Shown here in pieces: positions 41,802 through 51,317 of a stretch of 64,000 bases of DNA. The DNA comes from CAZIAK01 sp964537035. Lineage in GTDB: Bacteria; Planctomycetota; B15-G4. The position numbers and the translations under genes were made by a program. The stretch lies in assembly GCA_964537035.1 (NCBI GenBank), contig CAZIAK010000004.1, positions 84,559 to 148,558 on the forward strand, written 5' to 3'. Within the stretch, counting starts at the first letter, position 1; every line of letters begins with the position of its first letter. The notes beneath the pieces were generated by a model that had not been told where the DNA came from, made no database searches, and was given only the letters and a program-made list of their open reading frames with translations.

Positions 41802-43910
41802 GTGCCAGCCTTACGCGCCGAGAACGCGGTCATCGAGCCCAACAGCCCCACCCAACCCGACCGCACCGGCTCCGGCGCGACCGATCCCCGCCCTCCCCGG
41901 CCCGCGAGCGTGGTCCTGGAGGATCTCGACGAGTTCGAGAAGCAGCGCAAAGATCGAGTCAAGCGCGGCGAGCCACTGCCCACCGAGCTCAGCGGCAGCA
42001 TCCACGACCCGAAGGTCTGGCGACGACTGGGTCGCTACATCCCGCCGCACAAGTGGGCCCTGGTGTCGTCGTTCGTCCTGTCGCTGTTCTCCGCCGCCGC
42101 CAAGATCGGCACGCTGTTCACCCTGGAGAAGCTGCTCAAGCCCTTCTTCGACGCCAGCGGCGGGGTCATCACCAAGAGCTTCGAGCAGCTCTTCGCCGAG
42201 CTGTCCACCGCCTTCAGCCATGGGGCCAGCACACCCCTGACGCTCTTCTCGTGGACCCTGCCCTTCGACCCCTGGCCCTACACGTTCGGGCTGACCAGTT
42301 TGTCGATCTCGCTGGAGCAGGCCTGGAACAGCATCCCCCCCAGGGAGCAGCTGCAGATCGCCGGCAGCGCCATGATCGCCCTGGTGATCATCGAACAGAT
42401 CAACAAGTACTCCCAGCGCCTGATCATGCGCAGCGTCTCGCTCGACGTGGTGCGGGTCATGCGCGCCGACGTGTTCCGCAAGCTCATGCGGCTGTCCATG
42501 CGCTTCTTTCACGCCAACCACTCGGCCAAGCTGCTCTCGCGGATCACTTCCGATCTGACCAACCTGGGCAAGCTGCTGGTCGATGTGATGGTGCACATCC
42601 TGACCGACGCGTTCACCGTGGTCCTGGCCATGACCTATGTGTGGATGCGCAGCGGCGGTGCGGTGATCCTGGCCCTGGTCCTGGTCACGGTCACCTTCCT
42701 GCCCATCCAGATCGTCGCTCGCAAGCTGCGCAAGCGCGAGATCAAGAACCAGCACAAGCTCTCCCTGGTCTTCCAGTACATCCAGGAGTCTCTCGGCGCC
42801 CAGAAGATCGTCAAGGCGTTCGGCGCCGAGAAGCACGAGATCGAGCGCTTCAACGGCATCAACGACCGGGTCACAGCGGGTCGCATGAAGGCCGCCGAGC
42901 TCAGGGCTCGGGCCGATCCCATCGTCGAGATCATGGGCGCCGCTGCCGTGGCCGGTTTCATGATCTGGGGCGGCTACAAGGTGGTGGACGGCGACTGGCA
43001 CGGCGAGGAGTTCTTCGTCATCGTCATGGCCCTGATCACCGTGGTGGCCTCGCTCCGCCGGCTGGGTGACACCAACATCAAGATCCAGTGGGGCCTGAGC
43101 TCTGCGGATCGTGTGGCGACCCTGCTGTACAACGAGCCGGAGATGACCGACAGCCCGAACGCCGTCGAGCTGGAGCAGTTCACCTCGCAGATCGAGTTCC
43201 GTGACGTGAGCTTCGCCCACAAGGCCGACATGCCCGTGCTGCAGGACGTCAACTTCACCGTCCGCCGAGGCGAGACCCTGGCCCTGGTGGGGCACACCGG
43301 CTCGGGCAAGTCGACCATCGGCGACCTGGTCGTGCGCTTCTACGACGTCGACTCCGGCGCCGTGCTCATCGACGAGCACGATGTGCGCGACATCGCCCTC
43401 ACGTCCCTGCGCCAGCACATGGCCGTGGTCACCCAGGAGACCATGCTGTTTCAGGGGACAGTGCACAGCAACATCGCCTACGCCCGCCCGGACGCCAGCC
43501 GCGACGAGGTCACGGCGGCCGCGCGATCAGCCTTCGCCCACGACTTCATCGCCAAGCTGCCAGGGGGTTACGACACCGAAGTGGGCGAGCGGGGCATGAC
43601 CCTTTCGGGCGGCGAGCGGCAGCGCATCGCCATCGCCAGGGCCCTGCTCTCCCAGGCTCCGATTCTGCTCCTCGACGAGGCCACGTCGGCCCTTGACTCG
43701 AAGTCCGAGCGCATCGTTCAGGATGCCATCGACAGCGCCCGCAGCAACCACACCACGATCATCATCGCCCACCGCCTGTCGACGATTCGAGACGCCGATC
43801 AGATCTTGGTGCTGGAGAACGGCGCCGTGGTCGAGCGAGGCAACCACGCCGAGCTCATGGCCGCGAGAGGCCTCTACGCCAGCATGGTGCGGCTGCAGAA
43901 CGACAGCTGA
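41802..43910 (+). CDS. MsbA-like ABC exporter (fused permease-ATPase)
   Basis: The product is 702 residues from the GTG at 41802; an earlier GTG at 41772 would overlap recO. After a cytoplasmic ~75-residue lead come six membrane helices, with an unusually large extracytoplasmic stretch between helices 1 and 2 (~115-185). The nucleotide-binding domain follows with GHTGSGKST (~500), signature LSGGERQRIAIARAL (~600), Walker B ILLLDEATSALD (~622) and H-loop IIAHRLSTI (~655). Homodimers of this type flip lipid A-core or other lipids. Beside LptE/BamD genes, a lipopolysaccharide flippase role is plausible but not proven. Confidence 0.9.
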   Translation: MPALRAENAVIEPNSPTQPDRTGSGATDPRPPRPASVVLEDLDEFEKQRKDRVKRGEPLPTELSGSIHDPKVWRRLGRYIPPHKWALVSSFVLSLFSAAAKIGTLFTLEKLLKPFFDASGGVITKSFEQLFAELSTAFSHGASTPLTLFSWTLPFDPWPYTFGLTSLSISLEQAWNSIPPREQLQIAGSAMIALVIIEQINKYSQRLIMRSVSLDVVRVMRADVFRKLMRLSMRFFHANHSAKLLSRITSDLTNLGKLLVDVMVHILTDAFTVVLAMTYVWMRSGGAVILALVLVTVTFLPIQIVARKLRKREIKNQHKLSLVFQYIQESLGAQKIVKAFGAEKHEIERFNGINDRVTAGRMKAAELRARADPIVEIMGAAAVAGFMIWGGYKVVDGDWHGEEFFVIVMALITVVASLRRLGDTNIKIQWGLSSADRVATLLYNEPEMTDSPNAVELEQFTSQIEFRDVSFAHKADMPVLQDVNFTVRRGETLALVGHTGSGKSTIGDLVVRFYDVDSGAVLIDEHDVRDIALTSLRQHMAVVTQETMLFQGTVHSNIAYARPDASRDEVTAAARSAFAHDFIAKLPGGYDTEVGERGMTLSGGERQRIAIARALLSQAPILLLDEATSALDSKSERIVQDAIDSARSNHTTIIIAHRLSTIRDADQILVLENGAVVERGNHAELMAARGLYASMVRLQNDS

Positions 43911-43913
43911 GAC

Positions 43914-45317
43914 TCAGGCGCCGGTCAAGCGGTCGAGCAGCTGCCTCACCGCCGCGATGTCCGGGATCTCATCGGGCCGATCTGCCGGGGACAGACCCGC
44001 CGCCGCGGCCAGGGCGTGAATGACGAACCGGGCCTGGCGTCCCTCTTGCCGGGTGGCTCGCGGTTGCAGCCAGGTCTCGAGCAGGGCGATGTCTCTGCGC
44101 ATGGCCACCCCAGCAGAGCGATCTCCCAGGCGCAGCAGCATGGCCGCAGCGCGAAGCCGGGTCGGCCCGTCGTCGCTGAGCAGCTCGGCCCGGTGCTTCT
44201 GCTCCAGACCGTCGAGGACGTCGAAGTCGTCAAAGGTGAGATTGCTGCCCGCGTCCACGGCCCAGGTCGGGTCGCCGTAGAGCAGGTGGTCAGCCCAGAG
44301 CAGGCGCCCCGCTCCGAAACGTCCCAGGACACCCTCGCTGCCAGACTGCATGGCCCCACCGATGGGCGCGCCCCCGCCGAGTGCGCGATAGAACGGCACG
44401 GCGAAGAGTCGGGCCACCTCGTCCCGGACCTCCCACAGGGTGGCCACCACATGACGCACCCCAGCCATCAGGAAGGCGCTGGCCAGGCCACCGCTGCGGC
44501 CCATGGGATCTTGCCGGGTGACCAGCTGGCGAGCGTCCTCCGCCGAGCCGCAGGCGTTCAGGAAGACCAGCCCGGGCATGTCCACCCGGCCCGCCAGCTG
44601 CGAGAGCAGGCGCACGGAGAAGAGGCCGTCCGAGAAGCGCAGGGCCGACTCGCCAGTGGCCCCATCGAAGTCGGCGTGGCCGGCGTAGTGCAGCACATCG
44701 TGTCGGCTCAGCTCATCGCGAAACGTGCGCACACTCACATCGCCAGAGAGAATCGTCACCGGCCCCGCCGTGGGCCAGCCCTCGACGATCTCCTCGACCT
44801 CTGCGGCCTCGCGATGGGCGCTGGCCAGATCTCCGCAGGTGTCCGCCACGATCAGCACGGACAAGGGCGACGACATGGCCCGCTGCAGTCCCCGGGAGCG
44901 CTCATCGTCCACGGTCACCAGGCGTCCCATGCGAAAGCGGCGTCCCAAGAAATCGTCGCCGTCGTGGAGCAGCTCCCAGGGGATGCCCAGGAGCTGGCGG
45001 TCGAGGTGCAGCACCAGGTTGCGCCCCTGAGCCTCGGCGAACTTCTCCTTGAGGAAGTCGGGCAGCAGGTCGACCCAGATGGCCCGTCCCGCTTCGGTCA
45101 GCTCGTCGAGCAAATCGTCCTCGCCGGCGTTCGCACGGGCCAGCAGGGCCAGCACATCACGAGCCCGCTCGGCGACCATCCCCGAATGAAAATGGCACGT
45201 GCGCGAGGTCTTGATGGTGCTCTCAACCACCGAGCCCTCCTTGAAGGGCGTCACCCGGATGCTGTCCTCTGACTGCCAGAGCACTTGCAAGGTGACTTTC
45301 TGCTCAGTGGGACGCAT
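43914..45317 (-). CDS. CHAT-domain caspase-like protease
   Basis: This 467-residue soluble protein has an N-terminal region (~1-100), a CHAT domain (~100-345) and a C-terminal helical, HEAT-like part (~375-467). The catalytic dyad is intact: His214 in HYAGHADFD and Cys256 in VFLNACGSAE. The arrangement 'LLGIPWELLHDGDDFLG' before it is typical for the clan. CHAT proteases act as caspase-like effectors in several bacterial defence and regulated-death systems, but many stand alone. No signal peptide is visible. It is the last gene after a secreted propeller gene (8-base gap) and is convergent to the ABC exporter (3-base gap). Confidence 0.9.
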   Translation of the reverse strand: MRPTEQKVTLQVLWQSEDSIRVTPFKEGSVVESTIKTSRTCHFHSGMVAERARDVLALLARANAGEDDLLDELTEAGRAIWVDLLPDFLKEKFAEAQGRNLVLHLDRQLLGIPWELLHDGDDFLGRRFRMGRLVTVDDERSRGLQRAMSSPLSVLIVADTCGDLASAHREAAEVEEIVEGWPTAGPVTILSGDVSVRTFRDELSRHDVLHYAGHADFDGATGESALRFSDGLFSVRLLSQLAGRVDMPGLVFLNACGSAEDARQLVTRQDPMGRSGGLASAFLMAGVRHVVATLWEVRDEVARLFAVPFYRALGGGAPIGGAMQSGSEGVLGRFGAGRLLWADHLLYGDPTWAVDAGSNLTFDDFDVLDGLEQKHRAELLSDDGPTRLRAAAMLLRLGDRSAGVAMRRDIALLETWLQPRATRQEGRQARFVIHALAAAAGLSPADRPDEIPDIAAVRQLLDRLTGA

Positions 45318-45325
45318 GGTCGGCG

Positions 45326-46819
45326 TCAGGGCAGCAGGTGAAAGGTCTCGCCCGGCAGGGCCTCGACACCCGGCAAGACCTCGACCGTGCCGCTGGGCAG
45401 CAGCACCCGGCGGGTCAGACCGTCGCTGGCCCCGATGACCACCGCCAGATCGAGGCCCGCGGCCACCAGGCGATCGGCGTCCGCCAGGGATGCCGTGGTG
45501 GGTTGCGGGCGCAGGCCCGTGGCAGGGTCCCAGGCCAACAGCACTCGGGCGCCCGCCAGGTCGGTGGCCAGCACCAGCGCACCGCCCGCCACGGGAGCGG
45601 CGTCGAGAATCTGGAACAGGGGCAACGCAGGCTGGTCCAGCGCGCCAGGCACACCCAGCTCGACCCGGGTCAGCGAGATGTTCTGGGCCAAGACGGCGCC
45701 GGCTTCTGCGGCGGCGACCGGGGCTGGTACCACCAGGGCCAGCTCATCGTCGACCAGCACGAGGCGCAAGGGGTCCACGGCCAGCGGATAGGGACGGACC
45801 CAGCCGGTAGACAGGTCGTACACCGTGAGCGCACCAGGCAACCCTCCCGCACGACGGGTCAGCACCAGCAACCGCGACCCTTGCAGGACCATGTCAGCCA
45901 CGGACTGATCGCCGTTGAACCCGGCGGTGAAGGGCATGGCCGCAGAGCCGCTGATCAGGTCGATCTCCCGCACCAGCAGATCGTCTTCGGCCACGAAGGC
46001 CGTGCGCCCGTCGTGGCTCACCGCCCAGCGCCGCCCGGACACGGGCTGGCCCAGGGGCTCGATCATGAGGTCGTTGTAGCGATCGTCAAGAAACTGCAGC
46101 CGTCCCGCAGAGGGCAGCCCCTCGAGTCCCAGGGCGTCTGGCCTGACGATGACGAACGCCGGGCCCGCGGCTGTGCTGTGGGCCAAGGCGTCGCCGTCGG
46201 CGTCGAGCCTGTAGATCACGTTGGGCCGTCGGTCCCAGGCTCCGGCGGAGCGCACTTCGAGAGCGCCCCCCTCGCGCAGCACGTAGCCCACCGTGCCGTC
46301 GGCAGAAAGAGCCAGACCGCGCACAGGCGTGGTGCCTGGCAAGGCTGGCTGGAGCACCGTCCCGGTGCGCAGGTCGACGCGCTGCCACCCGACGGTGGTA
46401 GGCAAGACCACTGCCGGGGGCTGCACCAGCAAGGTGCATTCCGCACGAGCGGCCGAGCCGAGAACCGAGAAGGACAGCGCGATCAGCCGCCCCGCATCGT
46501 CGGGGTCGTCGAGCAGCACGCGCAGTTCGAGCAGGCCTGACTCGTCGGCCACGCCCAGCACCTGCAGCACATCCCCTCGGGGACTGGCCTCGCCCCACAC
46601 GCCGCTGGCCAGAGACTCCCGCACGGACGGCGGCGCCTGGGCTGCCATCTCGAGTTCGATCAGGATCGCCACGCCCGGGCTGCCCCCTTCGAGCACCAGG
46701 GCCAGCTCATCCCCCGCCAAGGGGAACGAGTGGTGCACCAGCAACTCGTCGCTGCTTTGAGCTGCAACCCGTCCGGAGACGGTGAGCAGCAAGGCGAGGA
46801 GCAGGGGAGCGATGCGCAT
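45326..46819 (-). CDS. Exported beta-propeller-like protein of unknown function
   Basis: The 497-residue protein has a clean signal peptide (MRIAPLLLALLLTVSGRVAA, cut near AAQ). Residues ~30-140 look like an Ig/anchor-type beta domain. Residues ~145-490 contain propeller-style strands: 'VRGLALSADGTVGYVLREGG', 'RRWAVSHDGRTAFVAEDD' and 'ALTVYDLSTGWVRPYPL'. No catalytic motif is present. It directly precedes the CHAT protease gene with an 8-base gap, so both are probably on one mRNA although this product is exported and the CHAT protein is not. Confidence 0.78.
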   Translation of the reverse strand: MRIAPLLLALLLTVSGRVAAQSSDELLVHHSFPLAGDELALVLEGGSPGVAILIELEMAAQAPPSVRESLASGVWGEASPRGDVLQVLGVADESGLLELRVLLDDPDDAGRLIALSFSVLGSAARAECTLLVQPPAVVLPTTVGWQRVDLRTGTVLQPALPGTTPVRGLALSADGTVGYVLREGGALEVRSAGAWDRRPNVIYRLDADGDALAHSTAAGPAFVIVRPDALGLEGLPSAGRLQFLDDRYNDLMIEPLGQPVSGRRWAVSHDGRTAFVAEDDLLVREIDLISGSAAMPFTAGFNGDQSVADMVLQGSRLLVLTRRAGGLPGALTVYDLSTGWVRPYPLAVDPLRLVLVDDELALVVPAPVAAAEAGAVLAQNISLTRVELGVPGALDQPALPLFQILDAAPVAGGALVLATDLAGARVLLAWDPATGLRPQPTTASLADADRLVAAGLDLAVVIGASDGLTRRVLLPSGTVEVLPGVEALPGETFHLLP

Positions 46820-46897
46820 GGCGTCAGAGTAACGAGTCAGGGCCAGGACTGTGGGACGTGAGCGCTGAAGAAGATCTGGCCGAAGGGGCTGAACCGA

Positions 46898-48490
46898 TCA
46901 GTCCACCAGGCGCTGGGGACGATCGTCAGCCTCAGCGACCGACGCCACAAGGGTCTCGACCAGCTGCGAGACCTTGGCCACCTTGTCGAAGTCGATCTTG
47001 TCGAGGGTGTCCCCCGGCTGGTGGTAGTCCTCATGTTCGCCAGCGAAGAAGAACACCACGGGAATACCCTTTTCAGCGAAGTTTGCGTGGTCTGAGCGGC
47101 TGTAGTAGCTGTCCACACGGCGGCGATACTTACCTTCGCCAGCTGACCAGCTCACACTCAAGCCCACCCCGGGTCCCGCGGCGACGGCCTGGGCCACCAG
47201 GGTGTTGTAGTCGGCGTGCTCGGGGGAGGGAGTGATGCCCACAGAGTCGGGATCGTTGCGACCGACCATGTCCACGTTGATGTCGGCGATCACAGAATCG
47301 ATGGGTAACGTGGGGTTTTTGACCCACCATTCGGACCCCAAGAGACCTTTTTCTTCTCCTGAGACAGCAAGGAAGAGCACGGACCGGCGCAAGGGCTCAG
47401 CCCGACTCGCCAGGGTCTCGGCCACGGACAGCAGGGTCGCGGTCCCTGAAGCGTTGTCATCGGCGCCGTTGTGAACGGCTCCCTCGGAGTTGACGCCCAC
47501 GTGGTCCATGTGGGCAGACACCACGATCACCTCTTCGCCCAGCTCAGGATCGTCGCCTGGCAGCAAGCCAGCCACGTTCTGGGCCCAGAGCTCATCGACG
47601 GCGACCTCGCCACGCAGGGTCAGCTCGACCCCATCGAGAACAAGCCCCGGGGTCATGGGCTCCTCGGCCCGTTCGGTGAGTTCGGTCTGGAAATCGAGTC
47701 CTGCTGCGGCGAGCAGGGCCTCGGAGAGCCGTGGCTCGGGGTAGACCCGCACCAACGAGGTCGGGCTCGCGGTCGCTCCGCCCAGCACCAGTCGGGCGTG
47801 GGTCGCCGAGCGCCTCAACCAACTGCGCGTGCGCGCCGCCTGCTTGTCGTCTTCACCGCTCAGCAAGATCAGCCCCAGGCCACCCCGCTCTTCCACAGCA
47901 TCGCGCTTGGTCCCTGAATGGACCCGTTCGTCGAGCCCTTCGAAGCCAGGAGGCACGCCGGTGAAGACAGCGACGAAGCGGCCCTCGATGGGCAGGCCGG
48001 CCAGCTGGTCGAGGCCGGACTCGCTGTCCACGACTCCATGACCCGCGAAGACCACTTCTCCTAGAAGGTCAAGCGGCTCGGCACCCAAACCCCGCAAGGT
48101 GTAGTCGTCGATGGGAGCCCACGGCTCGGCACCACCGAAGCTCAGCTCAAGGGAGTCGAGGTCGAGCTGGCTGCGGTGCAGGGGGTAGTCCTGGGTGTAC
48201 AGGCCCCCTCCCCCTGCGGGAGCCAGGCCCAACCCCCTCATCACAGAGGCCAGGTAGGCCGCCGTGATCTCTCCTTCGATGGTGCCGGTCTCCCGGCCTC
48301 CCATGGCATCGGAGGCCAGGAAGCCCATGTGGGCTTCGATGCGCTGCCGAATCGTGGTGCGCAGGGGCGCTGGGGTGGTGACCCCGCCAGCGCTGGCAAA
48401 CGACGCGAGGGGTGCTGCGGTCTGGGCCTGGGTGCCGGAGCAGCCCACGAGCAACACAGAGAGAAGGGTTCGGGTAAGCAACGGGGTCAC
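46898..48490 (-). CDS. M28-family zinc peptidase, lipoprotein
   Basis: A GTG at 48490, preceded by AAGGAGAT, gives 530 residues with a canonical lipobox (LLVGC, Cys17). A PA-like insert (~150-250, 'GEVVFAGHGVVD') precedes the M28 catalytic domain (~300-525). Its co-catalytic zinc residues are 'SAHMDHVG' (His), 'GADDNASG' (Asp), 'SGEEKGLLGS' (Glu-Glu), 'NVDMVGRND' (Asp) and 'DYHQPGDT' (His). It is an aminopeptidase-type enzyme acting at the envelope. It lies 50 bases after the propeller gene and 78 bases before the next exported gene on the same strand. Confidence 0.92.
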   Translation of the reverse strand: MTPLLTRTLLSVLLVGCSGTQAQTAAPLASFASAGGVTTPAPLRTTIRQRIEAHMGFLASDAMGGRETGTIEGEITAAYLASVMRGLGLAPAGGGGLYTQDYPLHRSQLDLDSLELSFGGAEPWAPIDDYTLRGLGAEPLDLLGEVVFAGHGVVDSESGLDQLAGLPIEGRFVAVFTGVPPGFEGLDERVHSGTKRDAVEERGGLGLILLSGEDDKQAARTRSWLRRSATHARLVLGGATASPTSLVRVYPEPRLSEALLAAAGLDFQTELTERAEEPMTPGLVLDGVELTLRGEVAVDELWAQNVAGLLPGDDPELGEEVIVVSAHMDHVGVNSEGAVHNGADDNASGTATLLSVAETLASRAEPLRRSVLFLAVSGEEKGLLGSEWWVKNPTLPIDSVIADINVDMVGRNDPDSVGITPSPEHADYNTLVAQAVAAGPGVGLSVSWSAGEGKYRRRVDSYYSRSDHANFAEKGIPVVFFFAGEHEDYHQPGDTLDKIDFDKVAKVSQLVETLVASVAEADDRPQRLVD

Positions 48491-48540
48491 GAAGACAATC
48501 TCCTTTGTGGTCGTAGGGCGCCGTGGCGCGCCGTGCAAGG

Positions 48541-49698
48541 TCAGTCGTTTCGAGGGTCGATCTGCAACACACGACCCTGGGCAACAAACACCATCATGGG
48601 GCCGTCGCCCACGAACAGCGGCCCCTGGAGCAATCCTCCGCCCAGGCGCTCGAAGTCGTAGACAGCTCGACCCACCTCGAAGTCAAAAAGGTATAGCGCC
48701 TCATCGATGGGTTTCGCTTCGTCCTCGCTGAAGGTCGCCTGACAGTACGCCAGATAACGGCCATCATGGGAACTGGTGACATGAAAGTGGTGGATGGCTC
48801 CGGTAGAGATGCCGTAGCGCCCGCCGCCACGCAGATGGGTCTGCATGAGCTGCAGATAGCCCTCGTTGTCCCGAACCGGCGCCACCATGAGCAGCGGGTC
48901 CCCCCGAAAGCCCGCCGAGAAGGGCACCCGCTCCGAGTAGCCCAGGTTGCCCGAGGCCATGAACGAGAAGCGCCCGGAGTCGAGTTCCAGGCGGAAGATG
49001 CCCTTGGTGGGGCCATCGAGAATCAGGGCGTCGCCCTCGGGGGAGAAGACGCCGAAGCCCCCCGAGCAGTCCGCGGCGGTGACCCGGCGTGCCGAGCCAT
49101 CGTCAAACACCCAGGCTTCCCAGCACTCGTGGCCCAGATAGGCAAGGGCCCGCCGAGCCCGGCTCAGCAAGACCTCGGCCCCCTGGGGCAGTGAAGCCAG
49201 GCCCTCGGCGTCGGACAGCTCCAGCCAGCCCTCGCCGTCGTCGGCGATCACGACCAACCGTCGGCCGCCCTCGCCCTGGGCAGACAGCACCGGGAGATCG
49301 CTGCCGTCCAGGCCCACCAGCTCCCAGTCCATGCCCCCATCACCTGCCGGAAGGTCGGGGCCACTCTGCACCACGCCGTCCTGACCCACGCGCACCAACC
49401 CGGTGGGCAGCAGGGCCATGGCCGAACCGTCGGAGGCCAGGGCGGGCAGACCGATCAGCCCCGCTGGCAGGGCCCACTCCCCGACGGGCGACGTCTCGTC
49501 GGCGCTGAGAGAGCGCCATCCCTGGCCATCGCCCACCAGAAAGCGGCCCACACCGGGGCGGCCGATGAGCTTGTCCCCGGAGCCCAGATCCACGGGTTCG
49601 AGTCCCGAGGAGGACAGCCAAAGCAGCACTGCGGCGAGGATTCCAGCAGAAACGACAAGCCGGGCAACACGGCCCAGGCTGAGAGGAGTGCGGGTCAT
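48541..49698 (-). CDS. Membrane-anchored propeller-like protein of unknown function
   Basis: The 385-residue product has one N-terminal hydrophobic helix (~13-32, 'LVVSAGILAAVLLWL') that could anchor it or act as a signal. The rest is beta-rich with TolB/WD-like strand repeats: 'GFGVFSPEGDALILDGPTKG', 'SSHDGRYLAYCQ' and 'ALYLFDFEVGRAVYDFE'. The ATG at 49698 removes a short non-conserved lead. It is the first gene of the minus-strand group leading through the M28 peptidase to the CHAT protease. No enzyme motif was seen. Confidence 0.75.
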   Translation of the reverse strand: MTRTPLSLGRVARLVVSAGILAAVLLWLSSSGLEPVDLGSGDKLIGRPGVGRFLVGDGQGWRSLSADETSPVGEWALPAGLIGLPALASDGSAMALLPTGLVRVGQDGVVQSGPDLPAGDGGMDWELVGLDGSDLPVLSAQGEGGRRLVVIADDGEGWLELSDAEGLASLPQGAEVLLSRARRALAYLGHECWEAWVFDDGSARRVTAADCSGGFGVFSPEGDALILDGPTKGIFRLELDSGRFSFMASGNLGYSERVPFSAGFRGDPLLMVAPVRDNEGYLQLMQTHLRGGGRYGISTGAIHHFHVTSSHDGRYLAYCQATFSEDEAKPIDEALYLFDFEVGRAVYDFERLGGGLLQGPLFVGDGPMMVFVAQGRVLQIDPRND

Positions 49699-49757
49699 CG
49701 GTGGTCGGTCCAAGGCAGAAGCCCACCAAGCTAAGGGTTTGCTAGCCTTCCGGCGAT

Positions 49758-51317
49758 ATGTCCGGACGGGTCTTTCTGCTCTTCATCGTCCTCAACGTAG
49801 CCGCGGGTGTGGTGTTCCTCTCCGATTCCGGACCGGGATTCCCGCTCGACGACACGTGGGTGCACATGGTGTATGCCCGGGCCTTGGGCCTGGGTCAGGG
49901 TTTCGCCTACAACCCGGGCCAGCTCGAGACCGGCATCTCGGCGCCCCTGTGGACCACTCTGCTGGCGGTCCCCGTGGCCCTGGCCGACTTCCTGAATCAG
50001 CGCCCGGACCTCGCGGTCAGGATCTTCTCCGGCCTGGTAGGGCTGGCCATGGCGGTGGTGGCCTGGCGCCTGGCCTCGCCCTCTGGCCGCTGGCCCGCCA
50101 CCTGCGCCGCCCTGGCCATGACCTTCGACCCGCTCATGCTCTTCGAGCGCTACTCGGGCATGGAGCAGCCTCTCTTCGGCCTGCTCACCCTGCTGCTCCT
50201 CGACGCCATGCTGTCCGAGCGACCGGCGCGAGCGGGGCTGCTCAGCGGCCTGCTCGTCCTGACCCGCCCCGAGGGCCTGCTCTTCGCGGCCATCGCGGGC
50301 CTGTGGATGGTGCGACATCGCCTGCCGATCCTGCCGTTTCTCGGCCGGGTCGTGCTCTGCGTGGCGCCCTGGGTGCTCTACTGCCAGGTGGTGGCCGATT
50401 CGCCCCTGCCCTCGACCGTGGTGAACAAGGCGGTCTTCGTCCCCCACTGGCAGCCCATCTGGCGCGCGCTCTCGGCCCTCTTCGCCGAGACCGGCTGGGG
50501 CTGGGCCCTGCCACTGACCGCCGCCGTGGGCCTCTATGTCCTGGAGGGCGGCCGGCGCAACCTGGGGCGGCTGGCCCTGGCCATGGGCTTCGTGCTCCTG
50601 CCCGCGGTCTTGCTCACCCGGGTCATCGAGACCCACGGAGAGCCGCCCCAGGTGCCCTACTACTGGGCCCGCTACGCCTTGCTGGCCTGGCCGCTGATTC
50701 TCTTCGTGGCCAGTGTGGGCGTGGCCTCCATGGTGCGCACCGCCTATGCCGGCACCCGCTGCCAGCCGCTCTTCGCCGCCCTGCTCATCGGTCCCGGCCT
50801 GGTCATGGCCTTCTTGGGCCGGCAGCTGCCCGCGCAGGCCGAGCACCTGGCAGGACAGTTCGCCGCCCAGTGCAGCGACGTCGAGACCCTGAACGTGAGC
50901 TCGGCGCTCTGGGTCGCCGAGAACCTGCCCGCGGACGCGGTCCTGCTCACCCATGACGCAGGAGCCTTGCGCTTCTTCGGCAAGCACCGGGTCATCGACA
51001 TCTGGGGCAACCACAACACGACCCTGCGGCACATTCTCGACAGGCAGGGCGGCGCTGGCGTGGCGGCCTGGTTGAAGAGCCAGGACCCGGACGCCCTGGT
51101 GGTCTTCCCCATGTTGTTCGCCCGCAACCACGCCCCCGAATGGAAGCAGCTGTACACCACCCTGCCCGCCCAGGAGTACAACGCTCTCTACGCCCAGGCT
51201 GACGACTACGCCTCACTGCTGGGTCTGACCCGTCGGGCGCAACAGTTTCACGTCGAAGATCCCGCCGTGGTGCCCAGCCCGCTCCACGGGGACATGGTCG
51301 TCTTCGTCAGGCCATGA
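49758..51317 (+). CDS. GT-C-type membrane glycosyltransferase-like protein
   Basis: The 519-residue protein has about 11 membrane helices and a soluble C-terminal domain (~375-519). The first loop contains LDDTWVHMVYAR (~33-44) and 'YNPGQLETGISAPLWT' (~55-70), a pattern of GT-C enzymes (arabinofuranosyl/mannosyl-transferase type) that use polyprenyl-phosphate sugars on the outer face of the inner membrane. It overlaps the next GT-C gene by four bases. A TAGCCT box lies nine bases upstream of the ATG. Donor and acceptor are unknown. Confidence 0.78.
   Translation: MSGRVFLLFIVLNVAAGVVFLSDSGPGFPLDDTWVHMVYARALGLGQGFAYNPGQLETGISAPLWTTLLAVPVALADFLNQRPDLAVRIFSGLVGLAMAVVAWRLASPSGRWPATCAALAMTFDPLMLFERYSGMEQPLFGLLTLLLLDAMLSERPARAGLLSGLLVLTRPEGLLFAAIAGLWMVRHRLPILPFLGRVVLCVAPWVLYCQVVADSPLPSTVVNKAVFVPHWQPIWRALSALFAETGWGWALPLTAAVGLYVLEGGRRNLGRLALAMGFVLLPAVLLTRVIETHGEPPQVPYYWARYALLAWPLILFVASVGVASMVRTAYAGTRCQPLFAALLIGPGLVMAFLGRQLPAQAEHLAGQFAAQCSDVETLNVSSALWVAENLPADAVLLTHDAGALRFFGKHRVIDIWGNHNTTLRHILDRQGGAGVAAWLKSQDPDALVVFPMLFARNHAPEWKQLYTTLPAQEYNALYAQADDYASLLGLTRRAQQFHVEDPAVVPSPLHGDMVVFVRP

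Noticed and set aside
41811..43466. Long open frame opposite the ABC exporter, and similar long frames opposite ftsH, ispH/folP and pnp
   Set aside because: In GC-rich genes the complementary frame is often stop-free. These lack recognisable motifs and are biased in the way expected for antisense of the clearly assigned genes.
43914..45317. Known CHAT-based defence system such as a gRAMP/Craspase or bacterial gasdermin locus
   Set aside because: No cas7-11-like gene, gasdermin-like frame or NLR-type partner is found next to the CHAT gene.
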